From contig JAKUQR010000004.1 of the NCBI GenBank assembly GCA_022450155.1, positions 62,001-126,000 of the forward strand: DNA of 64,000 nucleotides. The letters are read 5' to 3'. A program made the position numbers and the translations under genes. The notes beneath the pieces are model-generated. The model was given only the letters and a program-made list of their open reading frames with translations. It did not search any database and was not told where the DNA came from. This DNA comes from Gammaproteobacteria bacterium. Lineage in GTDB: Bacteria; Pseudomonadota; Gammaproteobacteria; Arenicellales; UBA868. The stretch's first letter is position 1; the number at the start of each line of letters is the position of its first letter. Positions 28,055 through 37,619 of this stretch are shown piece after piece.

Positions 28055-28070
28055 GCCCAACATATTGTGC
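28055..28070. promoter_or_regulatory. NrdR box 2 upstream of nrdJa
   Basis: GCCCAACATATTGTGC matches the core and right half of the NrdR consensus. The tandem arrangement at about three helical turns is what NrdR, the ATP/dATP-sensing repressor of ribonucleotide reductase genes, requires. nrdR is not in the window. Confidence 0.7.
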
Positions 28071-28095
28071 CGGTCAACTTTTTTCAAGGGTGCGC

Positions 28096-28118
28096 AAAAA
28101 ATGCCCTAAAAAAGGGCT
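28096..28118 (-). terminator. Rho-independent terminator of the VWA protein gene
   Basis: On the minus strand the sequence GCCCT, five bases, AGGGC forms a hairpin followed by ATTTTTTG. It lies about 20 bases after the stop at 28134 and separates that gene from the nrdJ promoter. Confidence 0.75.
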
Positions 28119-28133
28119 TCGGTCTATAGGCGG

Positions 28134-30260
28134 TCAGGTGGTCAGACGCCGGTAGATCTCTGACACCTTGACCGGCAGTTGGTGTACATCGTCGACCACG
28201 GTGTAGTTGACTGCCCCGTACATGTGTGGCAGGTAGTCTCGTGCTTCGCGGTCGATGGTGATACAGAACGGATGTATGCCCGCCCGCTTGGCTTCAACTA
28301 GTGCTTGCCGAGTGTCTTCGATGCCATACTCACCGCGGTAGCCGTCATAGTCATCCGGTTTACCGTCGGACAAGGTGATTAAGAGGCGTGTCCGTGCCTC
28401 TATATTTTCAAACAGGTGAGTAAGGTGGCGGATCGTTACACCCATGCGCGTGTAGTCCTGCGGTTGGATGCCGGCGATACGCGCTTTGACTTCCTGGCCA
28501 TAGATTTCATCAATCCGCTTGATACGATAAAGCTCACAGCGTTTTCGAGTCATGCCCGAAAAGCCATAAATGGCATAACGGTCACCCAAAATTTCCAGGG
28601 CTTCGCACAGTAGCACCAGGCTTTCTCTTTCTGCGTCGTTGATCCAGCCCTTAGTCGAGCCACTGACGTCGACCATAAAAATCACAGCAATATCGCGTTC
28701 CAGCCGTTGCGGGCAGGTGAAGAGGTTTTCCGGCATCTCTCGGCCAGAAATGGCTTCGATTCTGGCTTCAATTGCGGCATCTAGGTCGATATCGTCCCCA
28801 TAAGCCTGTCGTTTCAGGCGTCGTTCACCACCGCGAAGTGCCTCAAAACTCCGACGAATTTCTGTGACTAGACCATGGTATTTTTCAAGCGTTTCCGCCA
28901 CAAACGGCTTGTCTACCGATCGCATATCGATTTCTCTCAGCACGCACCATCCTTTACGGTAGTGACGCCGTCGGAAATCCCATTCATCGTAGTGTAGTGC
29001 GCCTTCCTCACGGTAGGATCCTTTCCACATGTCTTTGGCGCTGCTGTCTTCTCTAGGACCTGCGTCGTAATCTCCTGCGCCGGCCGCGACGAGATATTCC
29101 GGTGGGATTTCATCTAGGTCCAGCAGCATCGACTGCAGAATCCGTTTGATATCGGCTGGAGTAGCCACAGGGTTGCCGTTTATCTCCAGCATCAACTCTG
29201 TCTCCCCGGTTGTGTTTTCCGGCGTCTGCAATTCAATTTGTCGTATTGCTGAATCATCCAAGGTTTGATCATCGCGCAGCAGTTCGCTTAGACGGACCTT
29301 GAGTTCTTCGCGATCCCGTTCCATTCGTATGGCGAGTACCTGTTCGGCGAGCTCGAGTTGAAGAGTTCCCTGCCAGGGTTGGGGAGCGGGCGCGGTGACT
29401 GAGCGAGGATAAATCAGCTTAAGTTGTTCAAGTGTCGTCTCGATGGTCGAGGCTGGTTCTTTGAGTGCAGATGTAGCATGTTGCCACTCGATAGCTGCAG
29501 GTTTGTCGCCAGTATTTTCTAGCAGAGTGTTCATCTGGCGCCACAAACCGGGTAACTCTCGTTTAATGCAAGCTTCAAGGCGTATTGATTCAAGTGCAAA
29601 AAATAGCGATAGCGCTCGTTGAGGCTCTGAATATTCAGCCAGGCGTGCTGACAGTGGTGGATCGTCCTGGGTTTGTTTTCGAAATGTGCCGAAGCGCGTT
29701 TGTGCCCAAAGGTAGGTTGTCATGAGTTTGTACAGCGAGAAATTGTTCTGTTTGTCACCATAACGGTTGAGCAGAGCTGGCAGGAAGAGCACTTCGGTAT
29801 CTGTAAATACTTCATTACTGGACTCAATGCGTAAAGACCGACCTGCCAGACCGCGGATGTAGTGATTAAGCACACCGACGGTATCGTCGAGGTGGACGGT
29901 AACCGGGCGCAGACTCTCTTCACGAGCGAAAGTATCAACGGCGGCGAAGGCTTCACTTCCGGGATAAAGACCCTGGCGGTCATAAACATCCATGGCGTTA
30001 ATGATCCAGTCCTCAACCTGCCTCAGATCCATAAACTCAAGAGCTCGCGCTGCGTGACGAACGAACTGAAAACCCATCTCGGAGTTGGTGCGGATGATGA
30101 CCTCTAGCCAGTGGAGAGCGAACTCCTGCTGTGTTCTGGTGCAGACCGACAGGGCCAGCGCGGGTTCCCGGGCCGTTCGCCTCGATGACAGGACCGCGTC
30201 GAGCATTTCATCGAAACGTTCTTCAAGTGCTTCAAAAGAAAAAGATTTTTGTTCAGGCAT
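28134..30260 (-). CDS. VWA-domain protein of the NorD/CbbO family
   Basis: This protein of about 708 residues has a long helical N-terminal half and a C-terminal von Willebrand A domain. The metal-dependent adhesion site starts with DVSGST (about residues 531-536) and continues with TLSDGKPDDYDG. A segment before it (YDEWDFRRRHYRKGWC) is characteristic of NorD and CbbO proteins. Those act with a MoxR-type AAA+ ATPase (NorQ, NirQ or CbbQ) to activate nitric oxide reductase or RuBisCO. The matching ATPase lies 2 kb away at 32277-33083, with three genes between. Neither a RuBisCO nor a nor gene is in the window, so the client is unknown. Start is ATG at 30260, with a TTG just before. Confidence 0.85.
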   Translation of the reverse strand: MPEQKSFSFEALEERFDEMLDAVLSSRRTAREPALALSVCTRTQQEFALHWLEVIIRTNSEMGFQFVRHAARALEFMDLRQVEDWIINAMDVYDRQGLYPGSEAFAAVDTFAREESLRPVTVHLDDTVGVLNHYIRGLAGRSLRIESSNEVFTDTEVLFLPALLNRYGDKQNNFSLYKLMTTYLWAQTRFGTFRKQTQDDPPLSARLAEYSEPQRALSLFFALESIRLEACIKRELPGLWRQMNTLLENTGDKPAAIEWQHATSALKEPASTIETTLEQLKLIYPRSVTAPAPQPWQGTLQLELAEQVLAIRMERDREELKVRLSELLRDDQTLDDSAIRQIELQTPENTTGETELMLEINGNPVATPADIKRILQSMLLDLDEIPPEYLVAAGAGDYDAGPREDSSAKDMWKGSYREEGALHYDEWDFRRRHYRKGWCVLREIDMRSVDKPFVAETLEKYHGLVTEIRRSFEALRGGERRLKRQAYGDDIDLDAAIEARIEAISGREMPENLFTCPQRLERDIAVIFMVDVSGSTKGWINDAERESLVLLCEALEILGDRYAIYGFSGMTRKRCELYRIKRIDEIYGQEVKARIAGIQPQDYTRMGVTIRHLTHLFENIEARTRLLITLSDGKPDDYDGYRGEYGIEDTRQALVEAKRAGIHPFCITIDREARDYLPHMYGAVNYTVVDDVHQLPVKVSEIYRRLTT

Positions 30261-30398
30261 CAACGCAATCGGTGCTGCTGTACAGCCTCATGAGTCAAGT
30301 AAGTATACCGAGAAGCCACGGTTTGGCTTGCGTTGGGCCCGTTTGCCGCAGGCAACCGGGTCAGGCTACAGTGCACGCTCGGCAGATCAGGGGTAAAA

Positions 30399-30827
30399 AT
30401 GGGCGGATTAAGTACAGTACTACTGTGGGTTCAGACACACCCGTTGGTGGTCACGGGTACGCTGGTCGTGTCGTTGCTCCTGGCCGGGATTTACGCCGTA
30501 GTGATCTTTATGGCTATCGCTCGCATGGATGCGGATTATTTTATGCGCTCTAAAGCGAGTCGAGACCACTGGCGCTATCGGTACACCGCCCTATGGCTGG
30601 TGATTCGCGTCACTAAGAATCTGGTCGGTGTGCTTCTGGTATTGCTTGGTCTGGCTATGCTGGTATTGCCTGGGCAGGGTATTCTGACCATTCTGATTGG
30701 GATCAGCCTGCTCGAATTTCCAGGGAAACACAGGCTCGAATTGGCTATCGTGAAGCGGCCGTCGATACGCAGGGCGATTGACCGAATTCGGCAGCGCTCC
30801 GGAACAGAGCCACTCAATCTGCCCTGA
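30399..30827 (+). CDS. PGPGW-like small membrane protein
   Basis: This 142-residue protein has membrane segments at about residues 15-42 and 70-100. The conserved loop LAMLVLPGQGILTILIGISLL resembles the PGPGW family of transmembrane proteins of unknown function. Start is the ATG at 30399 with an AGGGG ribosome site; the upstream part of the frame carries no family similarity. It is the only plus-strand gene in this stretch, diverging from the VWA gene and converging on apt with only 2 bases between stops. The function is unknown. Confidence 0.8.
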   Translation: MGGLSTVLLWVQTHPLVVTGTLVVSLLLAGIYAVVIFMAIARMDADYFMRSKASRDHWRYRYTALWLVIRVTKNLVGVLLVLLGLAMLVLPGQGILTILIGISLLEFPGKHRLELAIVKRPSIRRAIDRIRQRSGTEPLNLP

Positions 30828-30829
30828 TC

Positions 30830-31357
30830 TTAGTCGCCCTCGAAGGCGATCAAAGTGCGCGTGGGAACATCCATCGCTTGGAGTTTTTCTTTCCCACCAA
30901 GGTCAGGCAGATCGATCACGAAACTCGCACCCACAACGAGTGCACCAGCATCACGAAGCAGGGCGACTGTCGCGCACGCTGTCCCACCGGTGGCGATCAG
31001 GTCATCAACCAGCAGGATTCGGTCTCCTGGCTGGGCGCTGTCGGTGTGAATTTCAACTTCATCCTTGCCGTATTCGAGATCATAGCGTTTGCCGATTGTT
31101 TGCCACGGCAGTTTCCCCTTTTTGCGTACGGCGATAAAACCAACAGATAGTTGGTGCGCAACTGCTCCGCCCAAAATAAATCCGCGTGCTTCAATCCCGG
31201 CAACAGCATCGATCTGATTACCCGCGAACGGTTGAACTAAATCGTCGACGGTCTTACGGAAACCGGCGGGGTGCTGCAACAACGTGGTGATGTCGCGGAA
31301 TATAACGCCAGCTTTTGGATAGTCCGGTATAGACCGAATGAGTGTTTCGATGTCCAT
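30830..31357 (-). CDS. apt: Adenine phosphoribosyltransferase
   Basis: Apt salvages adenine to AMP with PRPP. The 175-residue protein starts [24 protein letters not shown], a typical Apt N-terminus. The PRPP-binding motif is [14 protein letters not shown], and the AGIEARGFI flexible region is clear. I chose the ATG at 31357 because family similarity begins there and an AAGG ribosome site precedes it; the frame is open to 31399 but overlaps mtnP. Pairing with mtnP makes sense, since MtnP releases adenine. Confidence 0.95.
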   Translation of the reverse strand: MDIETLIRSIPDYPKAGVIFRDITTLLQHPAGFRKTVDDLVQPFAGNQIDAVAGIEARGFILGGAVAHQLSVGFIAVRKKGKLPWQTIGKRYDLEYGKDEVEIHTDSAQPGDRILLVDDLIATGGTACATVALLRDAGALVVGASFVIDLPDLGGKEKLQAMDVPTRTLIAFEGD

Positions 31358-31370
31358 TGTCGTTTTGCCT

Positions 31371-32261
31371 TCAGACGAACAATCGGCCGGCAACCGCATC
31401 CAGCATTTTTACGACATCCGGGTCTCGGGCGTCGGGTTCTGTAATCAACGCTGACTCCAGTGCCCGGTCATCTCCTGAAGGACACCGTGCCGGTCGATTT
31501 CGCATTTGAGGTGCGACCGTCTTGATCAGTGAACGGGCCCGGTCAGCATTGTCCAGAAGGACCTCGATGATTGTTTCGACATTGACGTTGTCGTGGCCAG
31601 GGTGCCAGCAGTCGTAATCGGTCACCATCGCCACCGTACAGTAAGGTATTTCTGCCTCACGGGCGAGCTTAGCCTCCGGCATATTGGTCATTCCGATCAC
31701 ATCACAGCCCCATTGTCGATAGAGATTTGATTCGGCCAGAGTCGAAAACTGTGGGCCCTCCATGGCGAGGTATATACCGCCGCGTTGAACTGGAATATTG
31801 CAATCCCGGCAGGCGGCCTCGCACCAGTCACCCAGCCGGGCGTTGACCGGATGTGCCATAGACACATGGGCGACTAAACCGGTGCCGAAAAAACTTTTTT
31901 CTCGTGCAAACGTCCGGTCTATGAACTGATCGATAATCACGAAGGTCCCTGGCGCCAGTTCGTCGCGAAAAGAACCTACGGCTGACAAGGAGATAATGTC
32001 AGTCACACCAGCTCGCTTGAGTGCATCGATGTTGGCTCGGTAATTAATGCTGCTCGGGCTGAGTCGATGTCCACGGCCATGCCGGGGCAGAAAAACCATC
32101 TGCACACCGTCGAGTCGTCCACGAAGTAACTCGTCCGATGGGTCTCCCCAGGGACTTTTAACCTGTTGCCAATGGATATTCTCCAGTCCCTGAAGGTCGT
32201 ACAGACCGCTGCCGCCAATGATGCCAAGCACTGGTGCCGGATGAATGTCTGCCATGGTCAT
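31371..32261 (-). CDS. mtnP: S-methyl-5'-thioadenosine phosphorylase
   Basis: MtnP phosphorolyses methylthioadenosine to adenine and methylthioribose-1-phosphate, recycling the polyamine and SAM by-product. The 296-residue protein carries [11 protein letters not shown], the phosphate site [20 protein letters not shown], and [11 protein letters not shown] followed by [16 protein letters not shown] and TDYDCW, the MTAP signature. It overlaps only the alternative longer apt frame. Some homologues act on methylthioinosine, as in Pseudomonas; specificity cannot be read with certainty. Confidence 0.93.
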   Translation of the reverse strand: MTMADIHPAPVLGIIGGSGLYDLQGLENIHWQQVKSPWGDPSDELLRGRLDGVQMVFLPRHGRGHRLSPSSINYRANIDALKRAGVTDIISLSAVGSFRDELAPGTFVIIDQFIDRTFAREKSFFGTGLVAHVSMAHPVNARLGDWCEAACRDCNIPVQRGGIYLAMEGPQFSTLAESNLYRQWGCDVIGMTNMPEAKLAREAEIPYCTVAMVTDYDCWHPGHDNVNVETIIEVLLDNADRARSLIKTVAPQMRNRPARCPSGDDRALESALITEPDARDPDVVKMLDAVAGRLFV

Positions 32262-32276
32262 TTGCCCGGCAGTGAG

Positions 32277-33083
32277 CTAAAACAAGGTCGTGCCCAGTTC
32301 ATTGACCGCCGCCAGCATGTCGGGCTCATCTGTGAGTGATGCTGCAATGGCACCTCGGCAGGCTGTGCGGGGTTCGACCCCGCTATGCATGAGTTTGGCT
32401 GCATGGACAAGCAACCGTGTACTGGCACCTTCTTCCAGTCCGTTGCCTTTAAGATTACGGGTCATTGCAGCATACCGAACCAGCAGTTGTGCCGTCTGTT
32501 TATCGATGCCTGATTCATGGGCAACGATGCTCGTTTCCATTTCAGCTTCAGGGTAGTCAAAATCTATGGCCACAAATCGCTGTCGGGTGCTTTGTTTCAG
32601 GTCCTTAAGGACACTCTGATAGCCTGGGTTGTAGGAAATAGTAAGGCAGAATTCTCCGGGGGCCTTGACTGTTTCACCTGTCTTCTCAATCGGCAGTATG
32701 CGCCGGTCATCTGCCAGCGGATGAATGACCACGGTCGTATCCTTTCTGGCTTCGACGATCTCATCAAGGTAGCACAGTGCGCCCTGTCGTACCGCGCGTG
32801 TCAGCGGCCCGTCAATCCAACGTGTTTCACCGCCGATTATCAGATAACGGCCGACGAGGTCCGAGGCAGTTAGGTCATCATGGCACGATACGGTGACCAG
32901 GGGGCGTTTCAGTCTCCAGGCCATATGTTCCATAAAGCGGGTTTTGCCACAACCGGTGGGTCCTTTGAGCAGTATCGGGATACAGTTGTTGTAAGCGGCT
33001 TCAAAGACCTGTATTTCTTCCCCTTGAGTCGCGTAGAACGGTTCCTGCGCAATAAATTCTGTCTGTGCGATCGGCTGATTCAT
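32277..33083 (-). CDS. CbbQ/NirQ/NorQ-family AAA+ ATPase
   Basis: This 268-residue MoxR-type AAA+ ATPase has Walker A GPTGCGKT (residues 41-48), Walker B LCYLDEI (about 103-109) and [22 protein letters not shown], typical of the CbbQ/NorQ/GvpN group. Such ATPases work with a VWA partner (CbbO or NorD) to remodel RuBisCO or nitric oxide reductase. The candidate partner is at 28134-30260, not adjacent. The ATG at 33083 begins the family-like sequence (MNQPIAQ...FYATQGEE), 15 bases upstream of nothing recognisable in the longer frame to 33179. It lies 15 bases before mtnP. Confidence 0.9.
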   Translation of the reverse strand: MNQPIAQTEFIAQEPFYATQGEEIQVFEAAYNNCIPILLKGPTGCGKTRFMEHMAWRLKRPLVTVSCHDDLTASDLVGRYLIIGGETRWIDGPLTRAVRQGALCYLDEIVEARKDTTVVIHPLADDRRILPIEKTGETVKAPGEFCLTISYNPGYQSVLKDLKQSTRQRFVAIDFDYPEAEMETSIVAHESGIDKQTAQLLVRYAAMTRNLKGNGLEEGASTRLLVHAAKLMHSGVEPRTACRGAIAASLTDEPDMLAAVNELGTTLF

Positions 33084-33235
33084 GATGCTGTGGCGCTGTT
33101 CGTTATTCCCTGTTCTGACTATCGTTGAATTCCGGTGTTCCGGAGAACATAGTCTAGCTGGGGTGGCTGGCAAGTCCACCAGGACCCTCGGCAGCGCTGG
33201 AGTACAGTAATGTCATCTAGATGCTAGCGGTCCAA

Positions 33236-34501
33236 TCAGAGGTTGAAAGTTTTTGCCAGTTTTCTTTTTACCGGTGTGTTCTTCAATCGCGCATACTGCG
33301 GTAAGCCTTGATGGTACGGTGGATAGTCTTCCCCGGTGATCAGCGGCATCAGGTACTGTCGACATCTGGCTGTAATGCCATAGCCGTCGCGACTGATAAA
33401 ACTGCGGGGCATCAATTTTTCCCGGTTTGCGACCCGGTTTAGGTCCGCCTCGCCAATCGTCCAGCGATAGGGAGAGTCTGACAACCGCACTATAGCTGGC
33501 ATAACGGCGTTCTTGCCAGCTAGAGCAAATTCAACCGCCGCCCGGCCAGTGGCATAGGCCTGGTCGACGTCGGTTTTGGATGCGATGTGACGGGCAGCAC
33601 GCTGAAGATAGTCGGCAACTGCCCAGTGGTACTTCAGTCCGAGGTCATCGCGAATCATTCCGGCGACGACTGGCGCCACACCACCAAGTTGCGTGTGGCC
33701 AAATGCATCTTTAAGGCCCTGGTCGGCCAGGAATCGGCCACTCGCTTCGCGCGCGCCTTCCGAGACAACGATAGAACAGTATCCAAAACGCTTAATCTTG
33801 CGGGTGACCGCAGCAGCAAAGCGTTTGCGTTCAAAAGGGATTTCCGGAAACAAGATGAGTATCGGAATTTCGGTTTTTCGGTCCGACGCCATCCCACCCG
33901 CTGCGGCAATCCAACCAGCGTGCCGACCCATGACCTCAACGATGAAAACTTTGGTTGACGTTTTGGCCATGGAGGCCACGTCAAAACTGGCTTCTCGTGT
34001 GGAGACGGCGATGTACTTGGCCACAGACCCGAATCCTGGACAATTGTCGGTAATCGGCAGGTCGTTATCCACGGTCTTGGGAATGTGGATGGCCTGTATC
34101 GGATAGCCTTTTGTTCTGGCTAGTTGTGAGACCTTAAGGCAGGTATCGGCAGAATCCCCTCCACCGTTGTAGAAGAAATAACCGATGTTGTGCGCCTTGA
34201 AGACCTCGATGAGCCGTTCATATTCGGCTGCGCTCTCAGCGAGGCTCTTGAGTTTGTAGCGACAGGAACCGAATGCGCCAGCGGGGGTATGGCGCAGTGC
34301 TGTGATCGTGGTCTTCGATTCACGGCTGGTGTCAATGAGGTCCTCGTTCAAAGCGCCGATGATACCGTTGCGACCGGCATAGACCTTACCGATCTGTTGT
34401 CGATTGCTCCGTGCGGTTTCTATTACACCACAGGCTGAAGCGTTGATTACAGCTGTGACACCGCCGGACTGTGCATAAAACGCGTTTCTGCCTTGGGCCA
34501 T
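33236..34501 (-). CDS. pfp: Pyrophosphate-dependent 6-phosphofructokinase
   Basis: This enzyme interconverts fructose-6-phosphate and fructose-1,6-bisphosphate using PPi, reversibly. The 421-residue protein has PKTVDND (residues 141-147), where the lysine replaces the glycine of ATP enzymes, and MGRHAGW (191-197). The nucleotide loop reads NGGGDSADT (112-120). The second aspartate of the PPi-type GGDDS is kept, while the first position is Gly. In methanotrophs and some chemoautotrophs such enzymes replace fructose and sedoheptulose bisphosphatases. A strong AAGGAAGAG ribosome site precedes the ATG. It diverges from adk. Confidence 0.9.
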   Translation of the reverse strand: MAQGRNAFYAQSGGVTAVINASACGVIETARSNRQQIGKVYAGRNGIIGALNEDLIDTSRESKTTITALRHTPAGAFGSCRYKLKSLAESAAEYERLIEVFKAHNIGYFFYNGGGDSADTCLKVSQLARTKGYPIQAIHIPKTVDNDLPITDNCPGFGSVAKYIAVSTREASFDVASMAKTSTKVFIVEVMGRHAGWIAAAGGMASDRKTEIPILILFPEIPFERKRFAAAVTRKIKRFGYCSIVVSEGAREASGRFLADQGLKDAFGHTQLGGVAPVVAGMIRDDLGLKYHWAVADYLQRAARHIASKTDVDQAYATGRAAVEFALAGKNAVMPAIVRLSDSPYRWTIGEADLNRVANREKLMPRSFISRDGYGITARCRQYLMPLITGEDYPPYHQGLPQYARLKNTPVKRKLAKTFNL

Positions 34502-34690
34502 GGTCTCTCTTCCTTAAATAAATTAATCGGGGTATCAAGTACGACCGCCGAAAATCAAGTATAGCCATACACGTAATGTTGCCGTGCTGGCAATCGGTTT
34601 TCACCCTGCTGGAACGCAATCTGATCGCCGGCCCACGCTAGGCATTCAACATTATATTGTCAGCGCCAGCCATTGCAGGCTGCGGATACA
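34502..34690. other. Non-coding divergent region between pfp and adk (left part)
   Basis: The 320 bases between the two starts hold the pfp promoter (not assigned) and the adk promoter described separately. A minus-strand open frame at 34638-35258 crosses it, but it is the antisense shadow of adk. No RNA gene is evident. Confidence 0.35.
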
Positions 34691-34718
34691 TTGACAGATG
34701 GAGAAACGGAACTATAGT
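34691..34718 (+). promoter_or_regulatory. Sigma-70 promoter of adk
   Basis: A perfect TTGACA (34691-34696) and TATAGT (34713-34718) are 16 bases apart. It lies about 105 bases upstream of the adk ATG in otherwise non-coding DNA. Confidence 0.7.
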
Positions 34719-34821
34719 AGGCGCCCCGATTTTTCGTCGCGGGGAGAGATCGGGTAGTAGGGATAGCTGAGTTTTCGGCTTGTGTTCGCCGATGAAACAC
34801 CGGTAAAACAAGGACCCTAGA

Positions 34822-35778
34822 ATGAGAATAGTGCTGTTGGGTGTGCCGGGTTCCGGAAAGGGAACCCAAGCTAAATTGATGGCTGAAAAATACCGAGTGC
34901 CACAGATCTCCAGTGGAGAGCTTCTTCGGCAGGCGGTGACAGAGAAAACCGAACTGGGTAAACGGGTCGAATCGATCATAGCGTCGGGCGAACTGGTATC
35001 GGACGGCATTGTAATCGACGCGGTAACGGAACGGCTTCGCAGCAACGAAAGCAAACGAGGGTTTGTTCTGGATGGCTTTCCCCGCACGATACCCCAGGCC
35101 CAGCAGCTTGATACACGCTTGGGCTGGATGAACCGGCCGCTACAGTTAGTCTTGTATTTTTCGCTCAGCCCAGCGGTGGTTAAAAAGCGAACCCTTGGGC
35201 GCCTGGAGTGCGCGGAATGCGGTGCATCATACAACCGATATTTCTCGCCGCCAGCCAAACGCGGAATCTGTGATCACTGTGGTTCGAAAGCGCTTGCTCA
35301 ACGACCGGATGATAATCAGCGGGCGGTGCGCGCACGCTTGGACGCTTACGAGCAGGATACTGCGCCGCTGATCACCTATTTCAAGGCCCAGCATAAATTG
35401 CGTACTGTCGAGGGAGAGGGCGAAATACAGGATATTTTTGAACGTATATGCGAGATCGTAGACACCGAGATTCGACCTCTGGAGACGAAAGTCATCGCGA
35501 CAGAATCCGGTCGTGAGTGTCGATCCGATGTTGTAACGTTGATCAGCGGTGGCACGGTGGTTCGTAAAGACAGCCGCGCTGACGATGATAAAGCTGTTGG
35601 TCAGGCGAAGCGTCGCTTATCCGTTGTGGCCTCTAAGAAAGTGGTCAAGAAAAAAGCGGTCAAGAAAAAGGCCGGCAAGCAGAAGGTGGTCAAGAAAAAA
35701 GTGACCAAAAGAAAGGTCGTCAAGAAAAAAGTCATGGTGCGGAAATCTGCAGCTAAAAAACGCACACGCAAGCGCTGA
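34822..35778 (+). CDS. adk: Adenylate kinase with lysine-rich C-terminal tail
   Basis: Residues 1 to about 217 form a complete long-lid adenylate kinase, which balances AMP, ADP and ATP. Seen are the P-loop GVPGSGKGT (7-15), DGFPRT (84-89), a zinc-type lid with Cys130, Cys133, Cys150 and Cys153, and the RLDAYEQDT region. A polar linker follows (about 218-270). The last 48 residues contain 22 lysines and 5 arginines in KKKV/KKVV repeats resembling histone H1 tails. Adenylate kinases normally stop near residue 215-220. The frame is continuous, with the stop 6 bases before hemB, so the tail is not an assembly read-through of a short intergenic gap. A DNA, RNA or polyphosphate-binding role for the tail is inference. 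Confidence 0.93.
   Translation: MRIVLLGVPGSGKGTQAKLMAEKYRVPQISSGELLRQAVTEKTELGKRVESIIASGELVSDGIVIDAVTERLRSNESKRGFVLDGFPRTIPQAQQLDTRLGWMNRPLQLVLYFSLSPAVVKKRTLGRLECAECGASYNRYFSPPAKRGICDHCGSKALAQRPDDNQRAVRARLDAYEQDTAPLITYFKAQHKLRTVEGEGEIQDIFERICEIVDTEIRPLETKVIATESGRECRSDVVTLISGGTVVRKDSRADDDKAVGQAKRRLSVVASKKVVKKKAVKKKAGKQKVVKKKVTKRKVVKKKVMVRKSAAKKRTRKR
35632..35775 (+). repeat. Degenerate lysine-codon repeat encoding the Adk tail
   Basis: Imperfect repeats of about 15-18 bases (AAGAAAAAAGYGGTC-like) encode KKKVV/KKKAV/KKKVT units. They are more diverged than the near-perfect repeat at 4562-4632 but have the same coding logic. Confidence 0.75.
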
Positions 35779-36780
<1,002 letters not shown>

Positions 36781-36838
36781 ACGATCACCGTTGGTAAAGG
36801 GTGTATCGTCTCCTGCCGCCAACAGGAGCGCACCGACC

Positions 36839-37600
36839 ATGGGAACGCAAGGTACCAACCCCCAGGTAGCACACTTCGGTTTCCGTCAGGTGGACGAAGA
36901 TGAGAAAGATACGCTGGTTGCGAGTGTCTTTCGTTCCGTAGCGGGTCAATACGATTTAATGAACGACCTGATGTCCCTGGGTGGTCACCGCTTGTGGAAA
37001 GATTTCGTGATCAGCAGGAGTGGTGTACGAGCCGGTCACAAAGTTCTTGATGTGGCCACCGGCACAGCTGATCTCGTTCGCCGATTTGCAGAGCGTGTCG
37101 GCCCCGACGGTCGGGTTATTGGTGTGGATATCAATGCCGAGATGCTTGCGGTTGGTCGATCGCGACTTGTAGACGCCGGTATGGTACAAGGTGTCGAACT
37201 ACTGATTGCAAACGCTGAACAACTGCCTTTCATTGAACATCGATTTGACTGTGTGAGCATCGCCTTTGGGCTGAGAAATGTGACGCGTATCCCGACTGCA
37301 CTCCAAGCCATGACCAGGATGCTTCGGCCAGGCGGCCGCATGCTGGTGCTTGAGTTTTCGCAGCCGCGAGACGGACCTTTTGCCCGCTGGTACGACCACT
37401 ATTCGTTCAAGCTGATTCCCACTCTGGGCAGGGTAGTCGCCGGTGATGAAGACAGTTATCGCTATCTCGTCGAATCTATCCGCCGTCACCCTGATCAGGA
37501 AACACTGAAAGAGATGATGCTCTCAGCCGGACTTGAAGACGTGTCGTATCACAACTTGAGCGGTGGCGTGGTGGCACTGCATGTTGGGTTTCGATACTGA
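36839..37600 (+). CDS. ubiE: Ubiquinone/menaquinone biosynthesis C-methyltransferase
   Basis: UbiE C-methylates the ubiquinone (and menaquinone) ring using SAM. The 253-residue protein has HFGFRQVDEDEK, the SAM-binding VLDVATGTADL, and the family-specific FGLRNVTRIPTAL and DSYRYLVESIRRHPDQETL. I chose ATG at 36839 because an AGGAG ribosome site lies 9 bases upstream; a TTG at 36791 is the longer option. It begins the ubiE-ubiJ-ubiB cluster conserved across gammaproteobacteria. Confidence 0.96.
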   Translation: MGTQGTNPQVAHFGFRQVDEDEKDTLVASVFRSVAGQYDLMNDLMSLGGHRLWKDFVISRSGVRAGHKVLDVATGTADLVRRFAERVGPDGRVIGVDINAEMLAVGRSRLVDAGMVQGVELLIANAEQLPFIEHRFDCVSIAFGLRNVTRIPTALQAMTRMLRPGGRMLVLEFSQPRDGPFARWYDHYSFKLIPTLGRVVAGDEDSYRYLVESIRRHPDQETLKEMMLSAGLEDVSYHNLSGGVVALHVGFRY

Positions 37601-37619
37601 GGGTTAGTTCTGATCGCTT

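Noticed and set aside
34638-35258. A 206-residue minus-strand open frame across the adk promoter and gene
   Set aside because: It is the antisense shadow of adk. It has no family features and would cover a good promoter.
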